NCBI GenBank assembly: GCA_949076555.1
Contig: CARUOB010000035.1
Coordinates: 1-30,800 of the forward strand
Reading direction: 5' to 3'
Source of the DNA: an uncultured Lachnospiraceae bacterium
GTDB lineage: Bacteria; Bacillota; Clostridia; Lachnospirales; Lachnospiraceae
DNA length: 30,800 nt
The position numbers and the translations under genes were made by a program. This document shows positions 1-7,301 of the stretch, piece after piece (positions within the stretch are counted from its first letter, which is position 1; each line of letters begins with the position of its first letter). The notes beneath the pieces are model-generated. The model was not told the origin of the DNA. It searched no databases and worked only from the letters and a program-made list of their open reading frames with translations.

Positions 1-22
1 CCGTCTATCGGTAGCTCCTGTT

Positions 23-52
23 GGACATCTGTTAGCGCAGATGTCCTTCTTT
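23..52 (+). terminator. Intrinsic terminator of an upstream gene
   Basis: A perfect 9-bp stem (GGACATCTG at 23-31 with CAGATGTCC at 38-46) closes a 6-base loop and is followed by a T-rich tail (TTCTTT). This is the usual form of a rho-independent terminator. It presumably ends a gene lying to the left of the window and separates it from the sigma-factor gene. Confidence 0.75.
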
Positions 53-131
53 ATGTTCAATATACCACAATCTCCAAAGTGTCGCAAGCATTATTAGTGG
101 ACGGAATTCAATTAAATTTATTTTCTTTTGC

Positions 132-157
132 TGTAACAAAACAGGTGTGAATCCGTC
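132..157 (+). promoter_or_regulatory. ECF-type promoter before the sigma factor gene
   Basis: TGTAAC (132-137) and CGTC (154-157) are separated by 16 bases. This matches the bipartite promoter recognised by ECF sigma factors, an AAC-containing -35 and a CGTC-like -10, as in the Bacillus SigM/SigW/SigX families. It sits just upstream of an ECF sigma gene, so the simplest reading is positive autoregulation. No comparably good housekeeping promoter was noticed in the same gap. Confidence 0.65.
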
Positions 158-193
158 TAACCAATGAAAGCACGGAAGTAGAGGTGATGGCAG

Positions 194-691
194 GTGGAGA
201 AAGCGGCGTTTGAAAAACTGTATCAAACATATTATATGCGGGTGTATTCCTATGTGATGTCGCTTGCGGGGAAGGCGCATATGGCGGAGGAGATTACGCA
301 GGAGACGTTTTATAAGGCGTTTACCACAAAGGCTTCTTTTCGCGGGGAATCGGATGCGGTGACATGGCTCTGTTCCATTGCCAGAAATCTTTTTGTCGAT
401 GAAATGCGGCGGCAGGCAAAGCGTGCCGCGCCCGTGCCGTCTGACGCGGACGCCGACAGCGGCATCGACGTCGCCCGGGAAGTGGAGGATAAGGATACTT
501 CTTATCAGATTCATCAGGTGTTACATGAACTGGAAGAACCTTATCGCAAGGTGTTTGAACTGCGGATTTTCGGAGAGATGTCTTTTCGGGAAATCAGCGG
601 GATCTGCGGCAGGACAGAGAGCTGGGCGAGGGTTACATACCACCGCGCCAAATGTAAGCTTATGGAAAGGATGGGGGATTCATGGAAATGA
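194..691 (+). CDS. ECF RNA polymerase sigma factor
   Basis: The product is a 165-residue sigma-70 family protein of the extracytoplasmic-function group, which binds core RNA polymerase and directs it to stress promoters. Region 2 covers about residues 6-75 (FEKLYQTYY, AEEITQETFYKAF, WLCSIARNLFVDEMRR). Region 4 covers about 110-160 (YRKVFELRIFGEMSFREIS, then the helix-turn-helix through ARVTYHRAKCKL). The start is GTG at 194, preceded by GAGGTGAT; no in-frame ATG fits better. The end overlaps the next gene, a zinc-finger anti-sigma factor, by 10 bases, so the pair is probably translationally coupled. The ECF-type promoter at 132-157 suggests it activates its own transcription. The neighbouring antimicrobial-peptide module hints at envelope stress as its signal; that is inference from context only. 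Confidence 0.92.
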   Translation: MEKAAFEKLYQTYYMRVYSYVMSLAGKAHMAEEITQETFYKAFTTKASFRGESDAVTWLCSIARNLFVDEMRRQAKRAAPVPSDADADSGIDVAREVEDKDTSYQIHQVLHELEEPYRKVFELRIFGEMSFREISGICGRTESWARVTYHRAKCKLMERMGDSWK

Positions 692-1656
692 ATTGTAATG
701 TGATAAAGGATTTACTTCCGCTCTATGCGGATCAAATCTGCAGCGAGGAGAGCAGAGGGCTTGTGGAGGAACATCTGACGGGCTGCAGGGATTGTTCCGC
801 GCTCTTACGGCAGATGCAAAGCGAGGAGGTGGAGAACAGTCTGGAGGCAGAAACCGTGGACGTGCTTCACAGGCAGGCAAAATTTTTTAAGAGGAAATCC
901 GCCGTGATCGGTGCGGCTATTGCCGGTGTTTTTATGATTCCGGTGCTGGTCTGCCTGATTGTGAATCTGGCCACCGGAGCGGCGCTTGACTGGTTCTTTA
1001 TCGTGCTTGCCTCATTGCTTACGGCGGCGTCACTTAGCATAGTGCCGCTTATGATGCCGGAGCATAAACTGCTTTGGACACTGGGAACATTCACGGCGAG
1101 CCTGCTTTTGCTGTTTGGAGTGATCTGCATTTACACCCATGGAACATGGTTTTTCCTTGTGTCGGCGACGGTTCTGTTCGGACTTTCGGTCTGTTTTCTG
1201 CCGCTTGCGGTGTATGCGCAGCCGCTTCGGTCGCTGCTTGGCGGTTACAAGGGATTGACGGTAATGGCTGTCGATACTTTCCTATATATATTGATGATGT
1301 TCGTGATCGGTGTGTATGTGAAATCTGATGAATTTTGGCATCTTGCGCCGAAGATATCCTTTCCGTGCCTGCTGTTTGCATGGTTTGTATTCCTGCTGAT
1401 ACGTTATGTAAACTGCAATGGATTTCTGAAGGCGGGAGTCTGTACGATGCTGATTGGGGTTTATGGATTTTTGGCTAACTATCTGGTCAACAGGTGGATT
1501 GGGGCGGAGCATTCCCTTCCCGCATTCAAGCCCTTGGTCTGGAATGTGGATACGGTTGACGGAAATATCAGATGGCTTGTGCTGATCGGATGCTGTGCGG
1601 TGGGGATGGCTCTGACGGTTCGGGGGATATTTGGCAGGACGAAGGGAAACGGTTGA
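682..1656 (+). CDS. Zinc-finger (zf-HC2) membrane anti-sigma factor
   Basis: The 324-residue product is the likely anti-sigma factor for the preceding ECF sigma gene. Residues 5-38 form a zinc-binding anti-sigma domain, with Cys5 and the HxxxCxxC signature at His31, Cys35 and Cys38. Such domains clamp their cognate sigma factor at the membrane. The remainder, from about residue 70, is very hydrophobic and looks like around eight membrane helices. Many anti-sigma factors of this class have only one membrane helix followed by a sensor domain, so the polytopic region may itself sense a membrane signal. The ATG at 682 overlaps the sigma gene by 10 bases. The two-gene unit seems to end here, since another promoter follows at about 1665-1694. 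Confidence 0.85.
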   Translation: MEMNCNVIKDLLPLYADQICSEESRGLVEEHLTGCRDCSALLRQMQSEEVENSLEAETVDVLHRQAKFFKRKSAVIGAAIAGVFMIPVLVCLIVNLATGAALDWFFIVLASLLTAASLSIVPLMMPEHKLLWTLGTFTASLLLLFGVICIYTHGTWFFLVSATVLFGLSVCFLPLAVYAQPLRSLLGGYKGLTVMAVDTFLYILMMFVIGVYVKSDEFWHLAPKISFPCLLFAWFVFLLIRYVNCNGFLKAGVCTMLIGVYGFLANYLVNRWIGAEHSLPAFKPLVWNVDTVDGNIRWLVLIGCCAVGMALTVRGIFGRTKGNG

Positions 1657-1664
1657 AAAACCCA

Positions 1665-1694
1665 TTGAAAATGTCCATCCAAATGCGGTATATT
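1665..1694 (+). promoter_or_regulatory. Probable vegetative promoter for the bceRS-like pair
   Basis: TTGAAA (1665-1670) and TATATT (1689-1694) are spaced 18 bases apart, each 5 of 6 to the housekeeping consensus. They lie about 60 bases before the response-regulator start. The element suggests the two-component genes are transcribed separately from the sigma/anti-sigma pair. Confidence 0.5.
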
Positions 1695-1753
1695 AAAATG
1701 AAAAGCGGCATTCTCCGTTTTGATTGAATTTCCGCAAAGGAGAGGTACAGGCA

Positions 1754-2437
1754 ATGTACAAAATACTTGTAGTGGAGGACGATAAAGTCATTGCAGGGCA
1801 GATCGGGAAATATCTGGAAAAGTGGGGCTATGAGGTGGAGACTGTCAAAGATTTTGCGGATGTGATGGGGCAGTTTGTATCCTGCGAACCTCAGCTTGTG
1901 CTGCTGGATATCGGTCTGCCCTTTTACAACGGTTACTACTGGTGTAGCGAGATCCGCAAAGTCTCTCAGGTGCCGATCATTTTTATCTCGTCGGCTTCAG
2001 ACAACATGAATGTGGTGATGGCGGTCAATATGGGCGGCGACGACTTTGTGGTAAAGCCTTTTGATCTGGAAATATTACAGGCAAAGATACAGGCGCTTTT
2101 AAGGCGCGCCTATGCGTTCACGGCGCCGGGGACGGTGTTGGAGTACCGGGGCGCGCTATTGAATATGACGGATATGTCACTTTCCAGAAAGGGAATGCGC
2201 ATTGAGCTGACGAAAAACGAGTTCCGCATTTTGCAGACACTTTTCGAGGCGGCGGGCGGTGTGGTCAGCAGGGATTTGTTGATGAAGCGGCTCTGGGACG
2301 ACGAGTGTTTCGTGGATGACAATACCCTCACGGTGAACATGAACCGCCTGCGAAAGCGGCTCGGGGAAGTCGGGCTGTCGGAGCTGATTCAGACGAAGAA
2401 GGGTGTGGGGTATCTGCTGGGGGAGACGGATGAATAA
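1754..2437 (+). CDS. BceR-like response regulator (OmpR family)
   Basis: The 227-residue product has an N-terminal receiver domain (about 1-115; acidic pocket EDD at 8-10, phospho-acceptor Asp52 in LLDIGLP, Lys101 in VKPFD) and a C-terminal winged-helix DNA-binding domain (about 130-225). ATG 1754 is chosen because AAAGGAGAGG lies just upstream; a TTG ten codons earlier would put that site inside the gene. The next gene is a BceS-like kinase overlapping by 8 bases, and a BceAB-like transporter follows. By family knowledge such regulators bind a TNACA-N4-TGTAA inverted repeat upstream of the transporter operon. That site is present at 4187-4202, which makes it the likely target. Confidence 0.9.
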   Translation: MYKILVVEDDKVIAGQIGKYLEKWGYEVETVKDFADVMGQFVSCEPQLVLLDIGLPFYNGYYWCSEIRKVSQVPIIFISSASDNMNVVMAVNMGGDDFVVKPFDLEILQAKIQALLRRAYAFTAPGTVLEYRGALLNMTDMSLSRKGMRIELTKNEFRILQTLFEAAGGVVSRDLLMKRLWDDECFVDDNTLTVNMNRLRKRLGEVGLSELIQTKKGVGYLLGETDE

Positions 2438-3494
2438 GAAAACCTGTATACTGGCGGGCTATCTGCGGGAGCGGATTGTCCCTGTTTCTTTTTGTACTGT
2501 AGAAGCGTTTCTTTTTATGATGGTGGCCGCCCTCTACGGCTATGAGGGCGTGGTCGAAAATATGACTTATGCGCTGGGAATTGTGGCATTTTTCGGGGGC
2601 TGCTATCTTTTGTGGGACTATTTGAGATATCGGGAAAAATATAGGGAATTGCAGCGGCTTCTCATGGCGGAAGAGAGAGCGGACGGTATGCCCCTGACTG
2701 CTTCCTCCATGGAACAGGCGTACCAGCGGATCATCGCAGCGCAGGAGGCGGAGAAAAAGGCGCTGGTGACACAGCTTGACGAGCAGCAGCAGAATATGGC
2801 GGATTATTACACCATGTGGACACACCAGATCAAGGTGCCGCTCTCTGCGATGGATCTGCTTTTACAAAACGCCGATCCAGTCGTGACGGAAACTGGTATG
2901 GCGGGCAGCGATGCAAAAACGCAGATTGCGAGACAGCTTCGGGAGGAAGTTTTCAAGACGGGACAGTATGTGGATATGGCTCTCCACTTTGCCAGAATGG
3001 ATAGCATTTCGGCGGATCTTTCCTTTGCAAGGCTGGATGTGGACGATCTGGTAAAGAAGGCGCTCAAAAAATTCTGGCTTCTTTTCAGCGGGGCGGGGGT
3101 TAATCTGCAGTTGGAGGCGTGCCATACATATGTGATCACGGACGGCAAGTGGTTTTCCTTCGTGGCAGAGCAGGTGCTTTCCAACGCGTTAAAGTACACG
3201 AAAGAGGGCGCGATCTCTATTTACGGGGCGGATGAGACGGGTGCACACGTCAAGAACGCCTGTAGTTATCTTGTCATAGAAGATACGGGAATCGGCATTG
3301 AGGAGAGCGATCTGCCGCGCATTTTTGAGCGGGGATTTACGGGATATAACGGGCGTATGGAAAATAAGTCCACAGGCATCGGTCTGTATCTGTGCAGACA
3401 GATTATGGACAGGCTGGGGCTGTCCATCCGCGTGGAGTCGAAACTTGGCGAGGGGACGAAGGTGTTTCTCGGCATCGCGCAGGAAAGTATATAA
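2430..3494 (+). CDS. BceS-like intramembrane-sensing histidine kinase
   Basis: The 354-residue sensor kinase has two membrane helices close together (about 18-36 and 46-64) with almost no extracellular loop. This is typical of BceS-type kinases, which learn of peptide antibiotics from their partner transporter instead of binding them directly. The phospho-acceptor region is MWTHQIKVPLSAM with His132. The ATPase domain shows the N-box (VLSNALKYT), G1 (EDTGIGI), F-box (IFERGFTG) and G2 (STGIGLYL) motifs. ATG 2430 overlaps the regulator gene by 8 bases, which implies coupled synthesis. BceB-type permeases normally form a sensory complex with such a kinase, and one is encoded at 5112-7118. Confidence 0.9.
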   Translation: MNKKTCILAGYLRERIVPVSFCTVEAFLFMMVAALYGYEGVVENMTYALGIVAFFGGCYLLWDYLRYREKYRELQRLLMAEERADGMPLTASSMEQAYQRIIAAQEAEKKALVTQLDEQQQNMADYYTMWTHQIKVPLSAMDLLLQNADPVVTETGMAGSDAKTQIARQLREEVFKTGQYVDMALHFARMDSISADLSFARLDVDDLVKKALKKFWLLFSGAGVNLQLEACHTYVITDGKWFSFVAEQVLSNALKYTKEGAISIYGADETGAHVKNACSYLVIEDTGIGIEESDLPRIFERGFTGYNGRMENKSTGIGLYLCRQIMDRLGLSIRVESKLGEGTKVFLGIAQESI

Positions 3495-3614
3495 CAAAGA
3501 ATTTTTCCAAACCTAAGAGTCCGTTACAGAAGGCGCGAAACGGCATGTTACTTTGCGTTGCTTGCCGCAACGGGGGTTCTTCATAATAATGGTGGTGAAA
3601 GGAGGGTATCCCCG

Positions 3615-4124
3615 ATGCTGAAAGAAAACATAAAAGCAATCAGAAAATCCAAAGGGCTTTCGCAGGAGGAACTTGCCATTAAGCTGAATGTGGTGAGGCA
3701 AACGATCTCGAAATGGGAACAAGGTCTGTCGGTTCCGGATGCCGATATGCTGATTTCCATCTCAGAGGTATTTGAAACGCCAGTAAGCACATTGCTTGGA
3801 GAAATCATTGAGGAGACGAAGGCGGATGATTTGAGAGTGATTTCCGAGAAACTTGAGGTGATCAACCTACAGCTTGCGCATGGAAAAGCGGTAAGACAAA
3901 AAGCGGTTCACTGGTTTTTTATCTCATTGTGTGTGATTATTGTGGCTGTTTTTGCAGTGCTGACCGTATGCAATAGTCCTTACCGGAGCTGGGACTATAG
4001 TCATCCGGAAACCGCAGTTGTCGGCGTCGTGTTTCACGCATTTGAGTGGCTGTTTATCAGAATAGCGCCGCCTGCCTTGATCGGGGCAGTCTTTGGGGCT
4101 TGCTTAACACGCAAGAAACGGTAA
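3615..4124 (+). CDS. XRE-family regulator with C-terminal membrane helices
   Basis: Residues 1-60 of this 169-residue protein are a classic HTH-3/XRE domain (IRKSKGLSQEELAIKLNVVRQTISKWEQG). A short helical linker follows, then two hydrophobic segments (about 98-118 and 146-164) and a basic tail (LTRKKR). This suggests a DNA-binding protein tethered to the membrane. ATG 3615 follows GGAGGG with good spacing; an upstream in-frame extension lacks such a site. It lies 120 bases after the kinase gene and 170 before the ATPase gene, splitting the usual RS-AB arrangement. Its target is unknown; autoregulation or modulation of the transporter promoter is an inference from position. Confidence 0.85.
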   Translation: MLKENIKAIRKSKGLSQEELAIKLNVVRQTISKWEQGLSVPDADMLISISEVFETPVSTLLGEIIEETKADDLRVISEKLEVINLQLAHGKAVRQKAVHWFFISLCVIIVAVFAVLTVCNSPYRSWDYSHPETAVVGVVFHAFEWLFIRIAPPALIGAVFGACLTRKKR

Positions 4125-4186
4125 ACGGTTGGGGAGAAGATCATGGTGAGCGGGAAAAGAACATAGGAAATTCGCCAACCGATATT

Positions 4187-4222
4187 CTTACAAAAATGTA
4201 AGTTACGAGAGGGAAATGTAAG
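4187..4222 (+). promoter_or_regulatory. BceR-type operator plus a repeated half-site
   Basis: CTTACAAAAATGTAAG (4187-4202) is a perfect inverted repeat with 6-bp arms around four A bases. It fits the TNACA-N4-TGTAA site of BceR-like regulators. A second TGTAAG half-site lies at 4217-4222, exactly 20 bases downstream of the first TGTAAG (4197-4202), about two helical turns away on the same DNA face. The element sits immediately upstream of a core promoter (4231-4260) for the ATPase gene, which is the position expected for an activator. Confidence 0.75.
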
Positions 4223-4230
4223 CCGGATAC

Positions 4231-4260
4231 ATGGCATGACATTTCCCTTTTGTCTATAAT
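4231..4260 (+). promoter_or_regulatory. Promoter of the bceAB-like operon
   Basis: A perfect -10 hexamer TATAAT (4255-4260) is preceded at 18 bases by ATGGCA (4231-4236), a poor -35 with 4 of 6 matches. A strong -10 with a weak -35 behind an activator site is typical of an activator-dependent promoter. The ATPase start lies 34 bases further on. Confidence 0.65.
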
Positions 4261-4294
4261 AAGGAAAAATACGAAAGGAGACAGAGATACAATT

Positions 4295-5086
4295 ATGTCA
4301 CTGCTAACCGTAAAAAATGTAAAAAAAATATATACCACCCGCTTTGGCTCGGTCAAGGTGCAGGCGTTAAACGACGTGAACTTTTCTGTGGAAGAAGGGG
4401 AGTATGTGGCCATCATGGGGGAATCCGGCTCGGGAAAGACCACGCTCTTAAATATTCTGGCTTCTCTGGACACGGCAACCAGCGGAAAGGTGCTGTTAAA
4501 CGGGCAGGAGCTTTCCAAGGTCAGTCAGAAGGATCTGTGTGCGTTCAGGCGGGGGCACCTCGGCTTTGTCTTTCAGGATTTTAACCTGCTTGACACCATG
4601 TCCCTGCGGGATAACATTTTCCTGCCTTTAGTGTTAGCGGGAGTGTCTTACCGGGAGATGGAGGAACGGCTTGTGCCCCTTGCACGCAAACTGGCGATCA
4701 GCGACCTTCTGGATAAATATCCTTATGAGGTATCGGGCGGACAGAAGCAGCGGGCGGCGGTGTGCCGGGCACTGATCACAAGGCCGGATATCGTGCTGGC
4801 GGACGAGCCGACGGGGGCGCTGGATTCCAGAGCATCCGGGAAACTTCTGAAACTTTTTGGGGAGATAAACGGGGAGGGGCAGACCATTCTCATGGTGACC
4901 CACAGCATACAGGCGGCGGCACACGCGGGGCGGGTGCTCTTTATCAAGGACGGCTGCGTGTTCCACCAGATCTACAGGGGAGGACGGAGCCGGGACGAAA
5001 TGTACCGCATGATATCGGACGCCCTGACGGTGATACAGGCGCAGCAGGGCAGCGGCGATGAGATGGGCGCTTCGGATCAGGCGTAA
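4295..5086 (+). CDS. BceA-like ABC transporter ATP-binding protein
   Basis: The 263-residue ATPase belongs to the MacB/LolD/BceA group. Visible motifs are Walker A GESGSGKTT (42-50), Q-loop VFQDFN (about 92-97), signature VSGGQKQR (146-153), Walker B IVLADEP with catalytic Glu171, D-loop GALDS and the H-loop MVTHS. ATG 4295 follows AAAGGAGACAGAG; the longer in-frame reading would start upstream of that site. It is followed after 25 bases by the permease gene. Together they should form a detoxification pump that frees lipid II cycle intermediates from peptide antibiotics such as bacitracin or lantibiotics and signals flux to the kinase. The exact drug cannot be read from the sequence. Confidence 0.92.
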   Translation: MSLLTVKNVKKIYTTRFGSVKVQALNDVNFSVEEGEYVAIMGESGSGKTTLLNILASLDTATSGKVLLNGQELSKVSQKDLCAFRRGHLGFVFQDFNLLDTMSLRDNIFLPLVLAGVSYREMEERLVPLARKLAISDLLDKYPYEVSGGQKQRAAVCRALITRPDIVLADEPTGALDSRASGKLLKLFGEINGEGQTILMVTHSIQAAAHAGRVLFIKDGCVFHQIYRGGRSRDEMYRMISDALTVIQAQQGSGDEMGASDQA

Positions 5087-5111
5087 AAGAGAATGGGAGG
5101 TGCGCGAAATT

Positions 5112-7118
5112 ATGAATAAATTAAAACTGCTGCCGGTTATGGCTTACAGAGGGGTGGTTCAGAATAAACTGGTTTACCGTCCTTATCTCATGGCGTGCTT
5201 TTTTTCCGTGTTCAGCTATTACCTGTTTTCTTCTCTTTTGCACAACGATCTGATGGAGAGGCTGCCGAAGGCGGCGTACGCATGGCTGATGCTCTCTTTG
5301 GGGAAGGGGCTGCTTTCCATTATTTTGCTGTTTTTTCTGCTCTATGCGGGCAGTTTTTTGCAGAAGCGCAGGCGGCGGGAACTTGGACTTTACAGTCTTT
5401 TGGGACTGGAACGGAAACATATTGGCATTATGCTTTTCTGGGAAAATCTGGGAATGTATCTGGTCAGCGTATCCGTGGGTATCATACTTGGTTTTGTGTT
5501 GAATAAGCTGATGTTTCTCCTGCTGCTTCGCGTGTCGCGGCTGGATGTGGAGGCAGCGTTCTACTTTTCCATAGAGGCAGTCATCGAGACGCTGAGGTAT
5601 TTTGCGGTTGTTTTTCTGTGTGTCTATATCAAAAGTCTGTGGAGTTTTTACCGCATGAAACCGACAGAGCTTTTGGATGAGAGCAGGAAGGGGGAGAAGG
5701 AACTGAAACGGACCTGGCTGTGGACTGCGGCGGGCGTGATCCTGTTGGTATGCGGCTACCATATTTCCGTCACCAGCAGGCTGGACAGCATGATTTTTAC
5801 AGATTTCTTTCTGGCGGTACTTCTGGTGGTGCTCGGCACTTATTTCCTGTTTACTTCGGGAAGCGTGGCTTTCCTGCGGTTTTTGAAGAAAAGGAAAAAT
5901 ATTTACTACAGGCCGTCCAATCAGGTGACGATTTCCGGTATGTTGTACCGCATGAAGAAGAATGCGGCCGGACTGTCCAATATCTGTATCTTTTCCACCA
6001 TGCTTCTGATCACGTTGACCTGTACGGTCGCTTTGTGGACCGGAATGGATCAGGTTGCCTATTACGACTATCCCTATGATGTGGTGGCGTCCTATTCGGA
6101 GAACAGTAACGTGATGGAAAAGGCGCGGGAGAAAGCGCAGGATCTTTCAGAAAAGTACGGACAGGGCGCAGCGCGGCTGGACTGTTATAACAGCATGAAA
6201 CTTACCTGCGGCAGACCGGAGGGAAGCAACGCGTTTATCATTGCATCAGGTGTGGAATTTGCTGACCAGTATGCGGTCACGCTGATGACGCTGGAGGATT
6301 ATAACCGGCTGGAGGGAGAGGACAAAAGTCTGGAGGAGGATGAAGTGCTTCTGTACTCCACAGGAGCAGCGTTTGGCTGTGACAGCGTAAACTTTATGGG
6401 CGTGGAGGCATCCGTAAAGGAGGAACCGGAGGGGATTTATCCTTTTCCGCAGGCCAAAAACAGGATGTTTAATTTTACCGCCCAATATGTGATGGTGGTG
6501 AAAGATCAGCAGGCATTTGACAGGTTTGTGACGGCGTGGGCTGAGGTGAACGGTGTGACCGATCTGGAAGGATTTCTGCACAGCGGCGTGCGGCAGCTTG
6601 GTCTTTTGCTGGACGGGAAGGAGACGGAGCGGGAGGCTTTTGTCGAAGAGTGGTCCGTGTGGTGTCAGGGACAACAGGATTTTTTGCGGGTAGAAAATGG
6701 TCTGGCGGGAAGAGCTGAGGATTGTTCCCTGAACGGCGGCCTGCTTTTTATCGGTATTATCTTTGGGCTTATGTTCTTTATGTGTCTTCTGCTCATCATG
6801 TATTTTAAGCAGGTTTCGGAAGGGTATGAGGATCAGGACAGCTTTGGAATCATGCGGAAGGTGGGCATGAGTGATTCGGAAATCAGGGGAACGATCCGCA
6901 GGCAGATTCTGCTGGTGTTTTTCCTGCCCCTTGCTGGCGCATTTTTGCACACGGCGGCAGGGCTTGTGATGGTCAACTGCCTTCTGGCGGCATTGCGGTT
7001 CTTCGATACCGGGCTGCTGGTCCGCTGCTGTGCGGGCGTGGCAGCGGCTGTGGCGGTTCTTTACGGGGGAAGCTATGTGATGACGGCGAAGACGTATTAC
7101 CGGATTGTGGGGAAGTGA
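5112..7118 (+). CDS. BceB-like ABC transporter permease (FtsX family)
   Basis: The 668-residue permease has about ten membrane helices. The first four lie within residues about 25-190, with the KRRRRELGLYSLLGL cytoplasmic stretch typical of FtsX-type permeases. More helices span about 210-320, then a large extracellular domain of roughly 220 residues (about 325-545), then the last three helices with FGIMRKVGMSDSEIRGTIRRQ before the penultimate one. The big extracellular loop between helices 7 and 8 is the hallmark of BceB-type permeases and determines antibiotic recognition. ATG 5112 is preceded by GGGAGG; an upstream in-frame ATG at 5058 overlaps the ATPase gene. A strong terminator follows 9 bases after the stop, ending the operon. 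Confidence 0.9.
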   Translation: MNKLKLLPVMAYRGVVQNKLVYRPYLMACFFSVFSYYLFSSLLHNDLMERLPKAAYAWLMLSLGKGLLSIILLFFLLYAGSFLQKRRRRELGLYSLLGLERKHIGIMLFWENLGMYLVSVSVGIILGFVLNKLMFLLLLRVSRLDVEAAFYFSIEAVIETLRYFAVVFLCVYIKSLWSFYRMKPTELLDESRKGEKELKRTWLWTAAGVILLVCGYHISVTSRLDSMIFTDFFLAVLLVVLGTYFLFTSGSVAFLRFLKKRKNIYYRPSNQVTISGMLYRMKKNAAGLSNICIFSTMLLITLTCTVALWTGMDQVAYYDYPYDVVASYSENSNVMEKAREKAQDLSEKYGQGAARLDCYNSMKLTCGRPEGSNAFIIASGVEFADQYAVTLMTLEDYNRLEGEDKSLEEDEVLLYSTGAAFGCDSVNFMGVEASVKEEPEGIYPFPQAKNRMFNFTAQYVMVVKDQQAFDRFVTAWAEVNGVTDLEGFLHSGVRQLGLLLDGKETEREAFVEEWSVWCQGQQDFLRVENGLAGRAEDCSLNGGLLFIGIIFGLMFFMCLLLIMYFKQVSEGYEDQDSFGIMRKVGMSDSEIRGTIRRQILLVFFLPLAGAFLHTAAGLVMVNCLLAALRFFDTGLLVRCCAGVAAAVAVLYGGSYVMTAKTYYRIVGK

Positions 7119-7126
7119 GGGGAGGG

Positions 7127-7158
7127 GTGTCCTGCCGGGGTGGCAGGGCACTTCTTTT
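7127..7158 (+). terminator. Strong intrinsic terminator after the bceAB-like operon
   Basis: GTGTCCTGCC (7127-7136) pairs with GGCAGGGCAC (7142-7151), ten pairs including one G-U, around a 5-base loop. The run TTCTTTTT follows. This cleanly separates the transporter operon from the restriction block. Confidence 0.85.
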
Positions 7159-7226
7159 TAACGTAATTCAATTTTATCTTTCCGACAATCAATTTAGTCA
7201 TTTTTTAATAAAAGACTATATTGAAG

Positions 7227-7255
7227 TTGACTTTCACGCAATTATCGGATAAAAT
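7227..7255 (+). promoter_or_regulatory. Promoter of the fic-hsdMSR operon
   Basis: TTGACT (7227-7232) and TAAAAT (7250-7255) are spaced exactly 17 bases apart, each 5 of 6 to consensus, in an AT-rich gap. The predicted transcript starts near 7262, just before the fic gene. No other equally good promoter was seen further into the operon. Confidence 0.7.
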
Positions 7256-7301
7256 AATACCATAAATTGTTTGCAAAATGGATGCTGTGGAGGAACGCCG
7301 G

